DNA from: Symbiodinium sp. CCMP2592
Lineage: Eukaryota; Sar; Dinophyceae; Suessiales; Symbiodiniaceae
DNA length: 64,000 nucleotides
NCBI GenBank assembly: GCA_905221615.1
Contig: CAJNDT010005780.1
Location: 472,501-536,500, forward strand
Direction of reading: 5' to 3'
Under the pieces are notes generated by a model, which was not told the DNA's origin, made no database searches, and saw only the letters and a list, made by a program, of their open reading frames with translations. Made by a program: the position numbers and the translations under genes. This document shows, piece after piece, positions 20,860 through 32,093 of the stretch (within the stretch, counting starts at the first letter, position 1; every line of letters starts with the position of its first letter).

Positions 20860-22329
20860 TTTCTTATCCACTTTCACCTATTCCCCCGCTTCAGTCCATG
20901 CCCTACCTTTCACTCCTTTCCAGACCCTTCTGATATGAGTAAAATGAGAGGAGGAGGTCAGAGGGACGAAGAACAGCTCTCTCCATTACTTTCTCATCTG
21001 CTTTGACCCCTTCCCTTTCCTGGCTCCATGCATGCCCTGCGAGAAGAGAAGAATAAGAGAGAAAAGAGGAAGAGCAGAGGAGAAACTGGTTTCCCCTCTT
21101 TCATTACGTAGCATTTCTTTTGGCCACTTCCTCCACACTTCTCGTATCTTCCTCTCTCTTCTTCCTCTGCTGGGCTTGAAGCTCTCTCTCGCCCTCTCCG
21201 CAACTCTCTTTTTTTTTCTGTCGAGCGGACGAGCGGTGGGAGAGGAAGGGCACAAGGTGAGTGAAGACGAGAACACTTCTTCCTTGTCTTCCTCCGCAAC
21301 CTCTTCCTGGTTTTTTTACCAATGAGACGGTGAGATAGGACAAGCAAGGCACTTTCGACTGCTTTCTGCATCGCTTCCCCTCCCCTCCTTTCTCTCACTC
21401 TCTGCCTCTGTTTTTGCTGGTCTTTCTCTCTTACTTTCTCTCTTTGTTTCTGTGTTTGTTTCCTTATGGCTCTCGTTCTTCTTCTGCCCTTCTCGGATTG
21501 TCTCTCCGCTTCTGTTGTCTTTCTCTTACTCCCTTGTCTTCTTCCTTGTGAATTGTCCTTCTTCCTTCTGAGTGATAGAGGGAGAAGGACGGGAGGCAGG
21601 AAAGGCAGGAGGAGAAGGAATAGGGGGCAAGCGATTCTTTCCAAGCGAACATAATAGGCGGAGAGAAGCGGAAAAGGGAATGTGCAGAAGTAGACGGGAA
21701 GGGAGGGAGGGAGAAAGAGGGATCTGGAGAGAACAATGAAAAGGAGGATGGTGAGGTGATGAGAAGAGTGCCCTTTGCATGCCCTGAACTCTCCGTTCCT
21801 TTCATTTCTCCTTCCTTATGAAGATGAATAGGGTAAGAGAAGAGGAAGAAGGCGAAGGGCAAGGAAGTAAGAGAGGCGAGCGAAGGAGGAATTCTCCTTT
21901 CTTCTCCGAACCGTCTTCCCGCATCTTACCGCTTCCTTTCTGTTGTCTGCTCTTCTTTCCTTATGTCTTCGCAGAGCCCTTCCTCCTTATCCTTTTCTTT
22001 CCTCTGGTCATTCAAAAAGGAAACGATGAGGAGACGCGAACTGATTCTCCTTGCTCCTTCTTACCACACTCTGCTTCTCTACATCCCCCTGCTTTCTTTA
22101 TACTCGGTTTGGTGTTCATGTCCTCAAGAGGCCCCCTTAGGGAGGAAGTTGGTGGCCTCCAGAAAGTTGTGGAAGTGTCTGAAGGCGCCTACAAGCCTCC
22201 TCGAAGCCCTCGCGAGGCCCGGAGTCCTTTGAGATACGGCAACACTGGTACTCTCTCGCTTCCTCTTCTGTGTCCTTCTTCCTAGTCTTCCTCGTTTCCC
22301 TTTCTTTCGCACTCGACTTCCCCCACTCT
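20860..22329. repeat. Purine/pyrimidine-skewed long repeat, unit 1
   Basis: Starts TTTCTTATCCACTTTCACCT. Polypyrimidine and polypurine patches alternate on the plus strand. Compared with unit 2 it carries about 420 extra bases around 21120-21545. A less biased segment at about 22127-22250 (GGAGGAAGTTGGTGGCCTCC and onward) is almost unchanged in unit 2 at 23207-23330. Confidence 0.85.
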
Positions 22330-23407
22330 CTGTCTATGACTTTCTCTTATCCACTTTCACCTATTGCCTCGCTTCAGTCCATGCCCTAGCCTTCACTCCT
22401 TTCCAACCCCTTCTGACATGAGCAAGCATCAGGAGAATGAGAGGAGGAGGTGAGAGGGACGAAGAACAGCTCTCTCCGCTACTTTCTCTCATCCGCTTTG
22501 ACCCCTTCCCTTTCCTAGCTCCATGCGTGCCCTTTGCTAAGAGAAAAATAAGAGAGAAAAGAGGAAGAACAGAGGAGACAGGGGCTTCCGCCCTTTCATT
22601 ACGTAGCTTTGGCTTACGCTTCTTTCTTGTGAATCGTCCTTCTTCCTTCTGAGTGATAGAGGGAGAAGGACGGGAGGCAGGAAAGCCAGGAGGAGAAGGA
22701 ATAGGGCAAGCGATTTTATCAAAGCGAACATAATAGGCGGAGAGAAGCGGAAAAGGGAATGTGCAGAAGTAGACGGGAAGGGAGGGAGAGAGAAAGAGGG
22801 ATCTGGAGAGAACAATGAAAAGGAGGATGGATGAGGTGATGAGAAAGAGTGCCCTTTGCATGCCCTGAACTCTCCGTTCCTTTCATTTCTCCTTCCTTAT
22901 GAAGATGAATAGGGTAAGAGAAGAGGAAGAAGGCGAAGGGCAAGGAAGTAAGAGAGGCGAGCGAAGGAGGAATTCTCCTTTCTTCTCCGAACCGTCTTCC
23001 CGCATCTCACCGCTTCCTTTCTGTTGTCTGCTCTTCTTTCCTGATGTCTTCGCAGAGCCTTTCCTCCTTCTTATCCTTTTCTTTCCTCTGGTCATTCAAA
23101 GAGGAAACGATGAGGAGACGCGAACTGATTCTCCTTGCTCCTTCTTACCACACTCTGCTTCTCTACATCCCCCTGCTTTCTTTATACTCGGTTTGGTGTT
23201 CATGTCCTCGGGAGGCTCCCTTAGGGAGGAAGTTGGTGGCCTCCAGAAAGTTGTGGAAGTGCCTGAAGGCGCCTACAAGCCTCCTCGAAGCCCTCGCGAG
23301 GCCCGGAGTCCTTTGAGATACGGCAACACTGGTACTCTCTCGCTTCCTCTTCTGTGTCCTTCTTCCTAGTCTTCCTCGTTTCTCTTTCTTTCGCACTCGA
23401 CTTCCCC
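22330..23407. repeat. Purine/pyrimidine-skewed long repeat, unit 2
   Basis: Homologous to unit 1 but lacking the 420-base segment. Plus-strand frames of 155 and 156 codons at 21818-22285 and 22899-23369 correspond to each other. The one length difference is 3 bp, but nearly every base change alters the amino acid, so the frame is probably not under protein-level selection. Confidence 0.85.
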
Positions 23408-23885
23408 CGACTTTCTCTTATCCACTTTCACCTATTGCCTCGCTTCAGTCCATGCCCTAGCCTTCACTCCTTTCCAGACCCTTCTGACATGAGTAAGCAT
23501 CAGGAGAATGAGAGGAGGAGGTGAGAGGGACGAAGAACAGCTCTCTCCGTTACTTTCTCTCATCCGCTTTGACCCTCTCTGTCTATGACTTTCTCTTATC
23601 CACTTTCACCTATTGCCTCGCTTCAGTCCATGCCCTAGCCTTCACTCCTTTCCAACCCCTTCTGACATGAGCAAGCATCAGGAGAATGAGAGGAGGAGGT
23701 GAGAGGGACGAAGAACAGCTCTCTCCGCTACTTTCTCTCATCCGCTTTGACCCCTTCCCTTTCCTAGCTCCATGCGTGCCCTTTGCTAAGAGAAAAATAA
23801 GAGAGAAAAGAGGAAGAACAGAGGAGACAGGGGCTTCCGCCCTTTCATTACGTAGCTTTGGCTTGCGCTTCTTTCTTGTGAATAG
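23408..23885. repeat. Purine/pyrimidine-skewed long repeat, partial units 3 and 4
   Basis: A short copy at 23408-23579 stops after CATCCGCTTTGACC. A fresh start at 23580 runs to about 23885, where homology ends at TTCTTTCTTGTGAAT. Confidence 0.8.
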
Positions 23886-24275
23886 AGAATGAAGAGTTCA
23901 CTTCGTCCATCTTCATGCCGATTCCTTTGTCATGACTTCAAATTCTGTGTCTTCTTGACAAACGGCAGAGTGGATAGGCAGGAAGAGGAACGGGAATGAG
24001 AGAAAGACACAGGACGAGAAATACACAAGACAGATTCTTGATGGTTCCCGGCGCGAGAGGGACGGGAGGACATTGTGATAGACTGTGATAGACCCTAAAA
24101 CCAGCACGGAGAACTTGTGAGAGCGTAAAACCATCTAAATCCTCATAAACTCCAAACCTTAGATCTTCCATAGTATACTGACCCCGGTAAACCATAGTTA
24201 GGAGCTAAGACCCTAGACCCTTAAACTCCTGTCGAGACCTTTGCACTGTACACGCTTCGGCCTCCCGATGTAACC
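23886..24275. other. Unassigned sequence
   Basis: Two short minus-strand frames at 23913-24195 without motifs. No gene supported. Confidence 0.3.
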
Positions 24276-24368
24276 GTCGTGCCAGACCTTGTCGTCGCCG
24301 TGTTGAACCCAGTCGTCGTCGTGCTAAACCGAGTCGTCGTCGTCCTTGTCGCCGTGGTGTTGTTGCAG
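24276..24368. repeat. GTCGTC trinucleotide minisatellite
   Basis: GTCGTCGTC(G/C) runs separated by GTGTTGAACCCA and GTGCTAAACCGA, about 30-bp spacing. Confidence 0.8.
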
Positions 24369-24594
24369 TTTAAATACAAAGCCCAGCAGGATTGCCAAAT
24401 AGACCCTAAAGGTCCATGCCACAAAGCCCTAAACCCTTCACCGCCGAAGGTTGGGGAGTGGGGTTTCGATTTGGGGCTTGCAGAACTTGGACGAGGAGCT
24501 TGGGCTTGTTTCTCTACCCCCCAAGTACCACTTAATGGAGCCCTTATGGTCCTTAATAGTGGGTAATTAGGGAACAAATGACAGAGGGTGCTGG

Positions 24595-24810
24595 GTTTCT
24601 GCATGGCTTAGGGCTTAGGGCTTAGGGGTTTAAGGATTTACGGGTTTAGGGATGGGGTCTGCAGGGTTCTCGGCTGTAGGGTTTAGGCTTTATAGGGCTC
24701 AGGGTTAAGCCCGAAAAGTTCAGGGGTTTAGGGTTTGAGGTGTTAGGGTAAACGGGCTTAGGGTATTAGGGGTTGCGGTTTGGGGTCTTGGGGTTTACGG
24801 GTGTGTATCG
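24595..24810. repeat. Degenerate telomere-like tract, G-rich strand
   Basis: GCTTAGGG, TTTAGGG and GTTTGGGG words, ending near GGGTTTACGGGTG. Confidence 0.65.
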
Positions 24811-24851
24811 GGTTTTGGGCGAAAGCCCTAATCATCCTGTCGCCCGCACAG

Positions 24852-24866
24852 CCCCCCCCCCCCCCC
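24852..24866. repeat. C15 homopolymer
   Basis: Fifteen consecutive C. Further long runs lie at 26158 (G13), 36611 (G16) and 47387 (G17). Confidence 0.9.
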
Positions 24867-25119
24867 TAAGTCCCTAAGTCTTGGTAAACCACCAGATGAA
24901 GTCCCCAACCTGTTTCTTTCCCTAGTGCCTTACTTACGTTGCCCTTAGAGGGAACATGCCAAAAGACAACTCCTGTAAGCTCCACCGAGCTAGCTTTCGT
25001 GACACAGAAAGCATAAGACAGCGGCTCGCTGGAGGTTTTCTTCATGTCGCAGGATAAGCAGCGCTGCTGCTACCGAGAAGCGGGGATCCTCACAGATGGC
25101 TGATCGGTGGCCAAATGGG

Positions 25120-25305
25120 TTAGACTGCTCTCGCACGTCGCTCCTCCTCGTTGTCCGCCTGGGTCCATGCATTGGTAGTTGCCGGTTGGTTGCCGGATTT
25201 GCCGGCTCCCCTGCCTTTGCCTTTGCCTTTATCGCCTCCTCCGGCGATGGCTACAGCAGCTACAGCAAGAAGACATAAGACACGAAGCATCTTCATCACT
25301 GGCAC
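25120..25305 (-). CDS. Candidate small secreted protein or signal-peptide exon
   Basis: A 61-codon minus-strand frame beginning MPVMKMLRVLCLLAVAAVAI: a short basic start followed by a hydrophobic core, as in a cleavable signal peptide, then AIAGGGDKGKGKGRGAGK and a polar tail. Cleavage would fall near the AIA/GGG junction. The rest is too short for a fold, so this may be a first exon or a small secreted peptide. Starts at the first or the fourth residue (second Met) fit equally well. No splice donor was convincingly placed before the stop. The local sequence is not repetitive, which makes a chance frame somewhat less likely, but there is no homology evidence. Confidence 0.3.
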   Translation of the reverse strand: MPVMKMLRVLCLLAVAAVAIAGGGDKGKGKGRGAGKSGNQPATTNAWTQADNEEERRARAV

Positions 25306-25904
25306 AACAGAGCCGTGACAAGCTCGAGCTCACACCGCACAAGCACTCCTACACCAAACTGCTGGTGAATGAGAATGCGTGTGTCCATATTGGTCCACTA
25401 CTCATGCTCTTGCGGGGTCTGGAAGACCAACCCATGCATGGCCCATGCATGCCTCGACGAAACCTAAACGAGCGTGCTTGCGGATGGGAAGCCAAAAGGG
25501 GGGTTTTAGATCTTGGGGTCGGGATTCCTGAATATGAACCCTATTATTATGGGAACCCTCATCCCTACTAAACCCCCATAGGCTAAACCCCGTTTTGGCC
25601 TCCTATGACTTGCTGTTGTGAGGATCTTCAAGGTTAGCAGCTATGCAGGCAGTGCGAGAAGAGTTCGAACGGCTCAAATCCGAAGGCTGTTCAACCTATG
25701 TTAGATCTCCGTACTGCTTGCGATTCTTGCATACCCGAAACCCCCAAACCCCAATCCATAAACCGCAAACCCGAAACTGCGCACCCTCAACTCCCAACCC
25801 CTCAAATCTCCCGGTGCATCAGCCTGACAAGTGGGAAACGTTGCCAATCGTGCCGTAGGGGCTGCTGCACCTGGAGTTGCAGAATCCGTCCCTTGATGTA
25901 TTGC
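25306..25904. other. Unassigned sequence
   Basis: Overlapping plus-strand frames run through this stretch with no recognisable domain. Short CCCxAAACCCC islands lie at 25740-25800. Confidence 0.3.
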
Positions 25905-25940
25905 TATGATGATGACGATGATGATGATGATGATGTTAAT
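25905..25940. repeat. GAT trinucleotide microsatellite
   Basis: (GATGAT)n with one GAC interruption. Confidence 0.9.
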
Positions 25941-26409
25941 GCTGATGGTGAGGCCGGCCTGAAGGGTTCATGTTCGGGATGTTCGGGATTTACAGCCCTG
26001 GTCATGGCCCATGCGGCTAAATACACGAAGTAGGCGGAGCGCATATAAGCTCGTGCGCATGGTTCTGTGACATCAGGGTCTAGGGAAGTCTTCGGGCCTG
26101 TATAGAGTATCACCAACAGTCTCCAGTGTAGTTCCTGTTTGGTTGGCTTCAGGGACTGGGGGGGGGGGGGTTTGGGGTTTGTATGCTGGATGCCATAAGG
26201 TATCCAACCAAGGAGCTACAATCATCCCAAAAAAACCCTTCAAACAACAGAATACGGCTTCTTTTTCCAGGGCTCTCAGAGGCTATCGGTTAGGGTGGCC
26301 ATGGGACCCCGAAAGGCCCGTTAATGGGATTGAGTTTTTGGATTTAGGGTTGCTGGCTTGATGTTTTGCCAGTGGTGAACGGATGGCCACTGGAAAAAAT
26401 GCCGGTTGA

Positions 26410-26462
26410 AGAGTGTTGGGTTTAGGGTTTAGGGTTTTAGGGGTTTAGGGTTTAGGGGTGTT
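26410..26462. repeat. Telomere-like tract, G-rich strand
   Basis: Six TTTAGGG-like units including TTTTAGGGG variants. Confidence 0.8.
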
Positions 26463-26954
26463 GTCGAACATGTCTGGCGCACTCCGTTGACTTTGATCCG
26501 CCGTTACGAAAGGGAAACGCATCGAAGAGGTCAGACAACAATAAGGATCAATGTCTCAGAAAGGCTACTAGCTCGGGATTGGAGAACAAACAATACCTAG
26601 CCCTAAAGCCGAAAAATCTACAGCCCTGGATCCCAAACGGCCCCGAAGCCAATCTCCCACCCACGGCCCTTACAAACAAACAGGAAAACAACTCACAAGC
26701 TCTGAGCCAGACCCTTCTCGAGAAGCTTCAGAGCATGTAAACTCCGGTGATGGTCGCCTATTGCGAGCGTACGGGGTAAAGACCTTAGTCCACCAGGCAA
26801 GGATGAGTTGAACAACTACGAGAAGGATCGTGTTTCAAGTAACAAGGTTTGGAACAGATGTGTGTACATAGGTAATGTAAACATAAGTATATATGCATAA
26901 GTACTATATAAAGAAATCTCTATGTACACGTCTAGGCCTAGTCTGGTGGGTACA
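26463..26954. other. Unassigned sequence
   Basis: Ordinary composition, no frame or repeat recognised. Confidence 0.3.
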
Positions 26955-27166
26955 TATGGGTATATAAATATAAATATAAATATAAATATAAATATAAAAT
27001 AAATATAAGTATAAATAAAAATATGAATATAAAAATATAAATATATAAATATAAATATATATAAATATAAATATAAATATAAATATAAATATAAATATAA
27101 ATATAAATATAAATTCAAATATAAATATAAATATAAATACAAATATAAATATAATTATGAATATAA

Positions 27167-27197
<31 letters not shown>

Positions 27198-27412
27198 AAT
27201 ATAATTATAAATGTAAATGTAAATATAAATATAACTATAAATATAAATATATGAATATATAAATATATAAATATATAAATATATAAATATATAAATATAT
27301 AAATATATAAATAAATAAATATATAAATATATAAATATATAAATATATAAAGATATAAATATATGAATATATGAATATAAATATATATATATACATATAC
27401 ATATACATATAT
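26955..27412. repeat. ATATAA microsatellite block
   Basis: More than 450 bp of (AAATAT)n and (ATATAAAT)n with small variants. Length polymorphism is to be expected. Confidence 0.95.
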
Positions 27413-27724
27413 GTTTATGTGTGAAGCGTATTCGATCCTGAAGCCTTACATGCCCGAAACATATCGGAAATGCCTGGGCTTCGATTCAGGTCAACATCTG
27501 TCGAGACTCGAGCTTTCGATCTGGAAAGACAAACTTCCACTGGATTTGTATTGTAGGAATAAGAGGGTTCCCAATCGCAATGACATCGTGCGTTCCAAAT
27601 CTAGTCGAGAAGGAGTCTTCACGCTTGTTGACGTAGTTTTCAATTCTCAGGCTTAAACCCCGTGGATTAGCATAACAACCGAATACAAAATAGAGGCGCA
27701 TACAATCAAGCAAAAGCTTGTTGA

Positions 27725-27808
27725 ATCATATATATATAGGCATATGTACATGTACACGTACATAGATATATAGTATATATGCGTACATATACCTTCTACA
27801 GAAGAAGC

Positions 27809-27854
<46 letters not shown>

Positions 27855-27870
27855 CCATATATATATATAC
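27725..27870. repeat. TA dinucleotide tracts
   Basis: Perfect and near-perfect (TA)n, with further tracts at 28129-28166, 28386-28405, 28475-28498 and 30676-30725. Confidence 0.9.
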
Positions 27871-27884
27871 AAGCAAACGACAAA

Positions 27885-28128
27885 ATTCAATGAATCTCTT
27901 CGTGCAAAGAAATATATTTCGCGTCGTAAAGAAATACTATGTTGCAAATGTAGCCGGTGAAGTCGTCAAGCACTTGTTTCACGTAGTCCTATTCGGTCTC
28001 AATCGACAAACTCGTGATTATTACTACATCCAGGCTCGCAATGGCGGCACATAAAATGTAGAAAAATCGCTACTTCCCGTAGCAAATATATATGTATATA
28101 TACATACATTTATTTATTTACACATATG

Positions 28129-28169
<41 letters not shown>

Positions 28170-28390
28170 GATAAATGAACGATAAAAGTCAATAGAATCT
28201 ATTCGTACAAAGAAATATATCTCCCGTCATAAGAAATACTATGTTGCAAATGTAGTCGGTGAAGTAGTCCAAACACTTGTCGTGTAGTCCTGTTTGCAGT
28301 CTTGATCGACGAACCCGAGATTATTACAACATTTAGGTTCGCTATCGCGGCACGTAAAAGGCATAAACGTTCCTTGAGCCCGTAGAAATA
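27885..28390. repeat. Diverged direct duplication, about 305-bp spacing
   Basis: 27885-28080 and 28190-28390 align throughout: both contain GTGCAAAGAAATATAT-like sequence, AATACTATGTTGCAAATGTA and a GCGGCAC near the end. Divergence is roughly one base in five with small indels. Confidence 0.8.
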
Positions 28391-28688
28391 TATATATATA
28401 TATATGTATAATTCAACTGACCCATGTATACATACTATATATCTATGTGTATGTGTTTCTATGTATATGTACATATAATATATATATATATATATACACA
28501 TATGTTTTCTATGTGTACATATACCTCATACAAGAATCCCAAATACAACTACACCTTATGCAGTACATGTTGGTGCGTCGTGAATGCTTGTGTTACTTAC
28601 TTAATGCGCATCGTCTATGTTGAAACTTCTTTATTTCTCTAGAAATAAAAAGCTTTATTATCAAAAACCTATAAAAACCTTCTTGCTT

Positions 28689-28919
28689 TTATACACCGCC
28701 TCGCTCCGGTGGCTCCTCACTCGTCGCGCTGACCTGAGTGGCGCGCGGTTCGTCGAGCAGCTTCGACTTCGCTCGAACGGGGACCGCGCTTCTTGGGATC
28801 CACATGAGCTGCCAATAGAGCTCCTCCGGAGTGAATCGTTTCCTCAGCCGGTGCCTGAGCGACGAGGCGCGAAGATGGTACTTACGGCGAGTCCAAGGCC
28901 CTGGCGGATCCAGCTCCAT
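28689..28919 (-). CDS. Candidate first exon with splice donor, unknown product
   Basis: An ATG at 28919 starts MELDPPGPWTR and is followed after 34 bases by CGCCGTAAGTACC, a strong GT-type donor. Read through, the frame continues 76 codons to a stop. The downstream sequence is distantly similar to the minus-strand exon candidate at 31037-31354, including a shared CAGCTCATGTGG / GAGCTCATGTGG word. That makes it part of a larger diverged duplication. Product unknown; the donor may be coincidental. Confidence 0.25.
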   Translation of the reverse strand: MELDPPGPWTRRKYHLRASSLRHRLRKRFTPEELYWQLMWIPRSAVPVRAKSKLLDEPRATQVSATSEEPPERGGV

Positions 28920-29398
28920 GATACTGCAATAATGTTCGATCTTCCTGTCAGGCGCACTTGCGAAGGCAGCGAAACGAAGCTAAGAAACCGAAGTGGGCCT
29001 CAAACGGAACTCGATTACGAGCACCATCGGGAGGATGAAGCCGTCGGTACTTGTGGTAGGCCAGTCGCGAACCTGAAAGAACTAGGTATGTGCTCATTCG
29101 ATGCCGGCGGAATCCTGCCTTCAGGTACTCGGTGTAGATAAAATCATCTGGCAATCAAGCAGGGTGGACAAGAAATCAGGTGACATCGATCGCGAAAACC
29201 GAGCCTTCACCGAGATTGCTGTGAAACTGCTTCTCGCGATCGTAAACCTACCGAGGGAGTCTTTCGGGAATTATCCTCTAACTTACTATGCTCCGGCCTG
29301 GTTCGCGATCTGGCGACTCCACCACTTCGGGTACCTGAGTTGACATGAACACAAGTTTGAACGTTGGCAGTGTTTTGTTTTGTTTGAGGCGGCGACTC

Positions 29399-29460
29399 AA
29401 ATCGGTTCCGTGGCGCTGAAAGGTGAGGACTCGACAATCGACTACCAGAAAACACCATCC
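29399..29460. repeat. 62-bp conserved repeat, copy 1
   Basis: AAATCGGTTCCGTGGCGCTG through AACACCATCC. It matches the copy at 32094-32155 at 61 of 62 positions, although flanking duplicated sequence is far more diverged. Confidence 0.9.
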
Positions 29461-29524
29461 TGTCTAGTCGACTCTTGTTTTTGCTTGCGATTCGAACCGC
29501 ACTTCTGGCTCAGCTTTCGCTCAG

Positions 29525-30270
29525 ACCCCGCTTGGGGCCTTCAATTTACTTAAACCTCGCCCGAGGCTCGCAACCTCTCAATTTACTTATCCCGCTTGGG
29601 GCTCAGCCTCTCAATTTACTTAAACCTCCCGCTTGGGGCTCCACCTCTCGATTTACTTAAACCGTTCGCTTGGGGCTCGGACCTCTCAATTTACTTCGAC
29701 CTCTCATTTTCCTTAAACCTCCCGATTGGAGCTCAAATGTCTCAACTTATTTCAACCTCCCGCTTGGGACTCAACCTCTCAATTTACTTGAACCTCCCGC
29801 ATGGGGCTCAATGTCTCAACTTATTTCAACCTCCCGCTTGGGACTCAACCTCTCAATTTACTTGAACCTCCCGCATGGGGCTCAGTTCAATCAAACCCGC
29901 TCGGAACTCAAGTCTTCACTTCGCCTGTATCCCGTTTGGGGCTCAGGCCTCGATTCACTCAACCCTCTTGGAGGTTTGAGCTTTCAATTCACTTCAACCC
30001 AGCCCGGGCCTCAAGCCTTGAATCACTTCAATCCCGCTCGAGGCTTTCGATTCACTTAACTCCGCCTGAAGCTCTAGCCTTGAACTCGCATAGACCCGCT
30101 CGGGGCTCAAGCCTTCAATTCACTTAAACCCGGCACGACTTCGATACCAAGTCTTCAATTCACTCAAATCCCGCTTAGGGCTCAAGCCTTCAATTCACGT
30201 AAACCCTGTTTGGGGCTCAAGCCTTCGATTACTCAAACCTCGCATGGAGCTCATGCCTTCAATTCGTTTA
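29525..30270. repeat. Minisatellite, about 37-50 bp unit
   Basis: Units of the type CCCGCTTGGGGCTCAACCTC + TCAATTTACTTAAACCT, at first regular (29540-29880), then increasingly diverged (CTCAAGCCTTCAATTCACTT) to about 30270. Plus-strand frames here are repeat artefacts. Confidence 0.9.
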
Positions 30271-30675
30271 AACTCGCTTGATGTAGCTGTAGTCGCGTCG
30301 TTGCGTTCGGTGTCGTCTGCGTCGCAACGGGACGGTCGCTGGCTGCGTTTCCGCACCACCCAGGAGGTAGCAGCCTCGGCGCCTTGCGACCTTTTTTTAA
30401 GGAGGTGTCCTTCCCCAGTAGGGATACCCTTCCTCCAAATGCAGACATTGCGAACTCCAATTGTGCACGAAAGCAATCGTCAAACGATAAAGAGGATACC
30501 AACGGCATCAACAACTAGCGAAAGCACAGTATCACGTAAACCTTATGTCAAATGAATACATCCATCGACGTGAAATCGACTCAACTTTAAGTAACAGAAC
30601 GACATACGATTAAATATATACTTTCATATACATATTCCTACTTACGTACGTGTATATACATGTAGACATATATTC

Positions 30676-30725
<50 letters not shown>

Positions 30726-31036
30726 GATAGCGGCAACTACACGAACATGATAAAAAGGACTCATGAACAACAAATAAAGTTGATACGAACGTAGGATCAA
30801 TGTGAAATTCGCTCGGATCCCAAAGTCGTCCAAATGAAAGTGGTAACCTGCTAAATCACATAGATATCATAGATGTATATGTAAATACATTCATTTATGC
30901 TTGTACTATATCTGCGTTCGCATATCTCGTAAAAAAAAAACATACGAGTAAAGACTTATGGATCTATGTGTACGTACGCTATAACATGTTCGTGTGTCGC
31001 GAATGGTGTATCTGCGATAAACTAGACACGCATCTA

Positions 31037-31354
31037 TTATGCTCGAAACTTCTGTGATTCGCATATGTGCAAGCAGATCGTTCTTTTTTTATACCTCGGA
31101 AGATCGAAATGGCGGCTCCTCCAGTCATCGTCCTCCTCGGAGTCGGTAATGTTTGAAACTGCATTCGACGAAAACTTTGAGGACCAGACTGAAGCTGCTT
31201 CCCCACATGAGCTCCGGCAGCATGTGGGACATTCCTCCCTTTGACAGATCCTGCCTGCGCGAACGAAGACTTGCACGAAATACCGAGCCGGAGGTCCTAC
31301 GACCAAGGCCCTAGCACCGTAACCTCCACGACCGAGGCCCAGTATTCCATCTGC
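31037..31354 (-). CDS. Candidate internal or terminal exon, aspartic-protease-like motif
   Basis: On the minus strand a pyrimidine-rich stretch ending CTTTCTTTCCTTTGCAG gives a textbook splice acceptor. The exon after it (from 31354) reads ADGILGLGRGGYGARA and stays open for 105 codons to a stop at 31037. The DGILGLG motif is characteristic of A1-family (pepsin-like) aspartic proteases, downstream of the first catalytic DTG; the following YFVQVFVRAGRIC could match the family's short helix region. A Cys cluster (CQREECPTCCRSSC) and an acidic patch (DSEEDDDW) follow. No DTG-containing exon was found at 31380-32090, so this could be a relic or a chance resemblance. Confidence 0.35.
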   Translation of the reverse strand, partial: ADGILGLGRGGYGARALVVGPPARYFVQVFVRAGRICQREECPTCCRSSCGEAASVWSSKFSSNAVSNITDSEEDDDWRSRHFDLPRYKKRTICLHICESQKFRA

Positions 31355-32093
31355 CTGCAAAGGAAAGAAAGTTACTGAATGCAAACGTTTACCGACTTGC
31401 TGGCCTTAGCCGGAACTCTATGACGAGTTCCATGCCATGGATGAATGGGTCCCCGGAGGTGGTAGGATAGTTGTTCAGGACCTCAGGTCAGAAACATAAA
31501 AATCCATGATTGAGAACTGCACTTGTTCCGGCCGTCTCGTAGAGTTGGTAGATCTTGTCTCCTGGCAATGTGGTGGATGACGTATTAAACTCATTACCGA
31601 ACTGGCCTTCTCCCACATGCTGTAACAGGGCCAGCTCGCGACGATGAACCTGCTCGCACACGCTTATTCCGTCGTCGGCTTGTGTCGTTCCCTAGCCTCC
31701 TCCGCGCAATCCCTGGACCACCACGCCGGGCACCTGAGTAGCAGTTAAAGCCGGGATTCGAACATGAAGCACGATCAGGACCGAGGCAAAGACTCGAACT
31801 GAGGCTCGTCGCGAATAGTGGTGTAAGGGAAGAAGTAGAGCGGATCTCGCACGGAAAAAAAGGAAAAAAGCGAGCTCACAGCTAAGGCAAATACTCAGAC
31901 CGCGGCCCGGGTAGCCTGCCATATCGACTTGAAGCGATCAAGCATGAAAAAAGACCGAGAGAACCGACTTCCGAGGACGAGACGAGGACAAAAAAGGATG
32001 CTAGTTCCGATGCAAAAACAAGCTGCTGCCGATCGCACATGTATGTAAAGACGTGACAGTCGCAGACTAAAAGATCGAGCCCAAAATATCTTA

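Noticed and set aside
20986..23396. Lys/Arg/Glu-rich and Ser/Leu/Phe-rich frames in the skewed repeats
   Set aside because: Composition follows the purine/pyrimidine skew, and changes between duplicates are mainly amino-acid altering.
26816..27412. Tyr/Ile/Leu-rich frames in the ATATAA block
   Set aside because: Simple-sequence artefact.
29475..30127. Plus-strand frames with repeated LNLPLG-type peptides
   Set aside because: Artefacts of the 37-50 bp minisatellite.
31745..31770. GGATTCGAAC, a tRNA T-loop-like word
   Set aside because: Flanking bases do not form the 5-bp stem on either strand.
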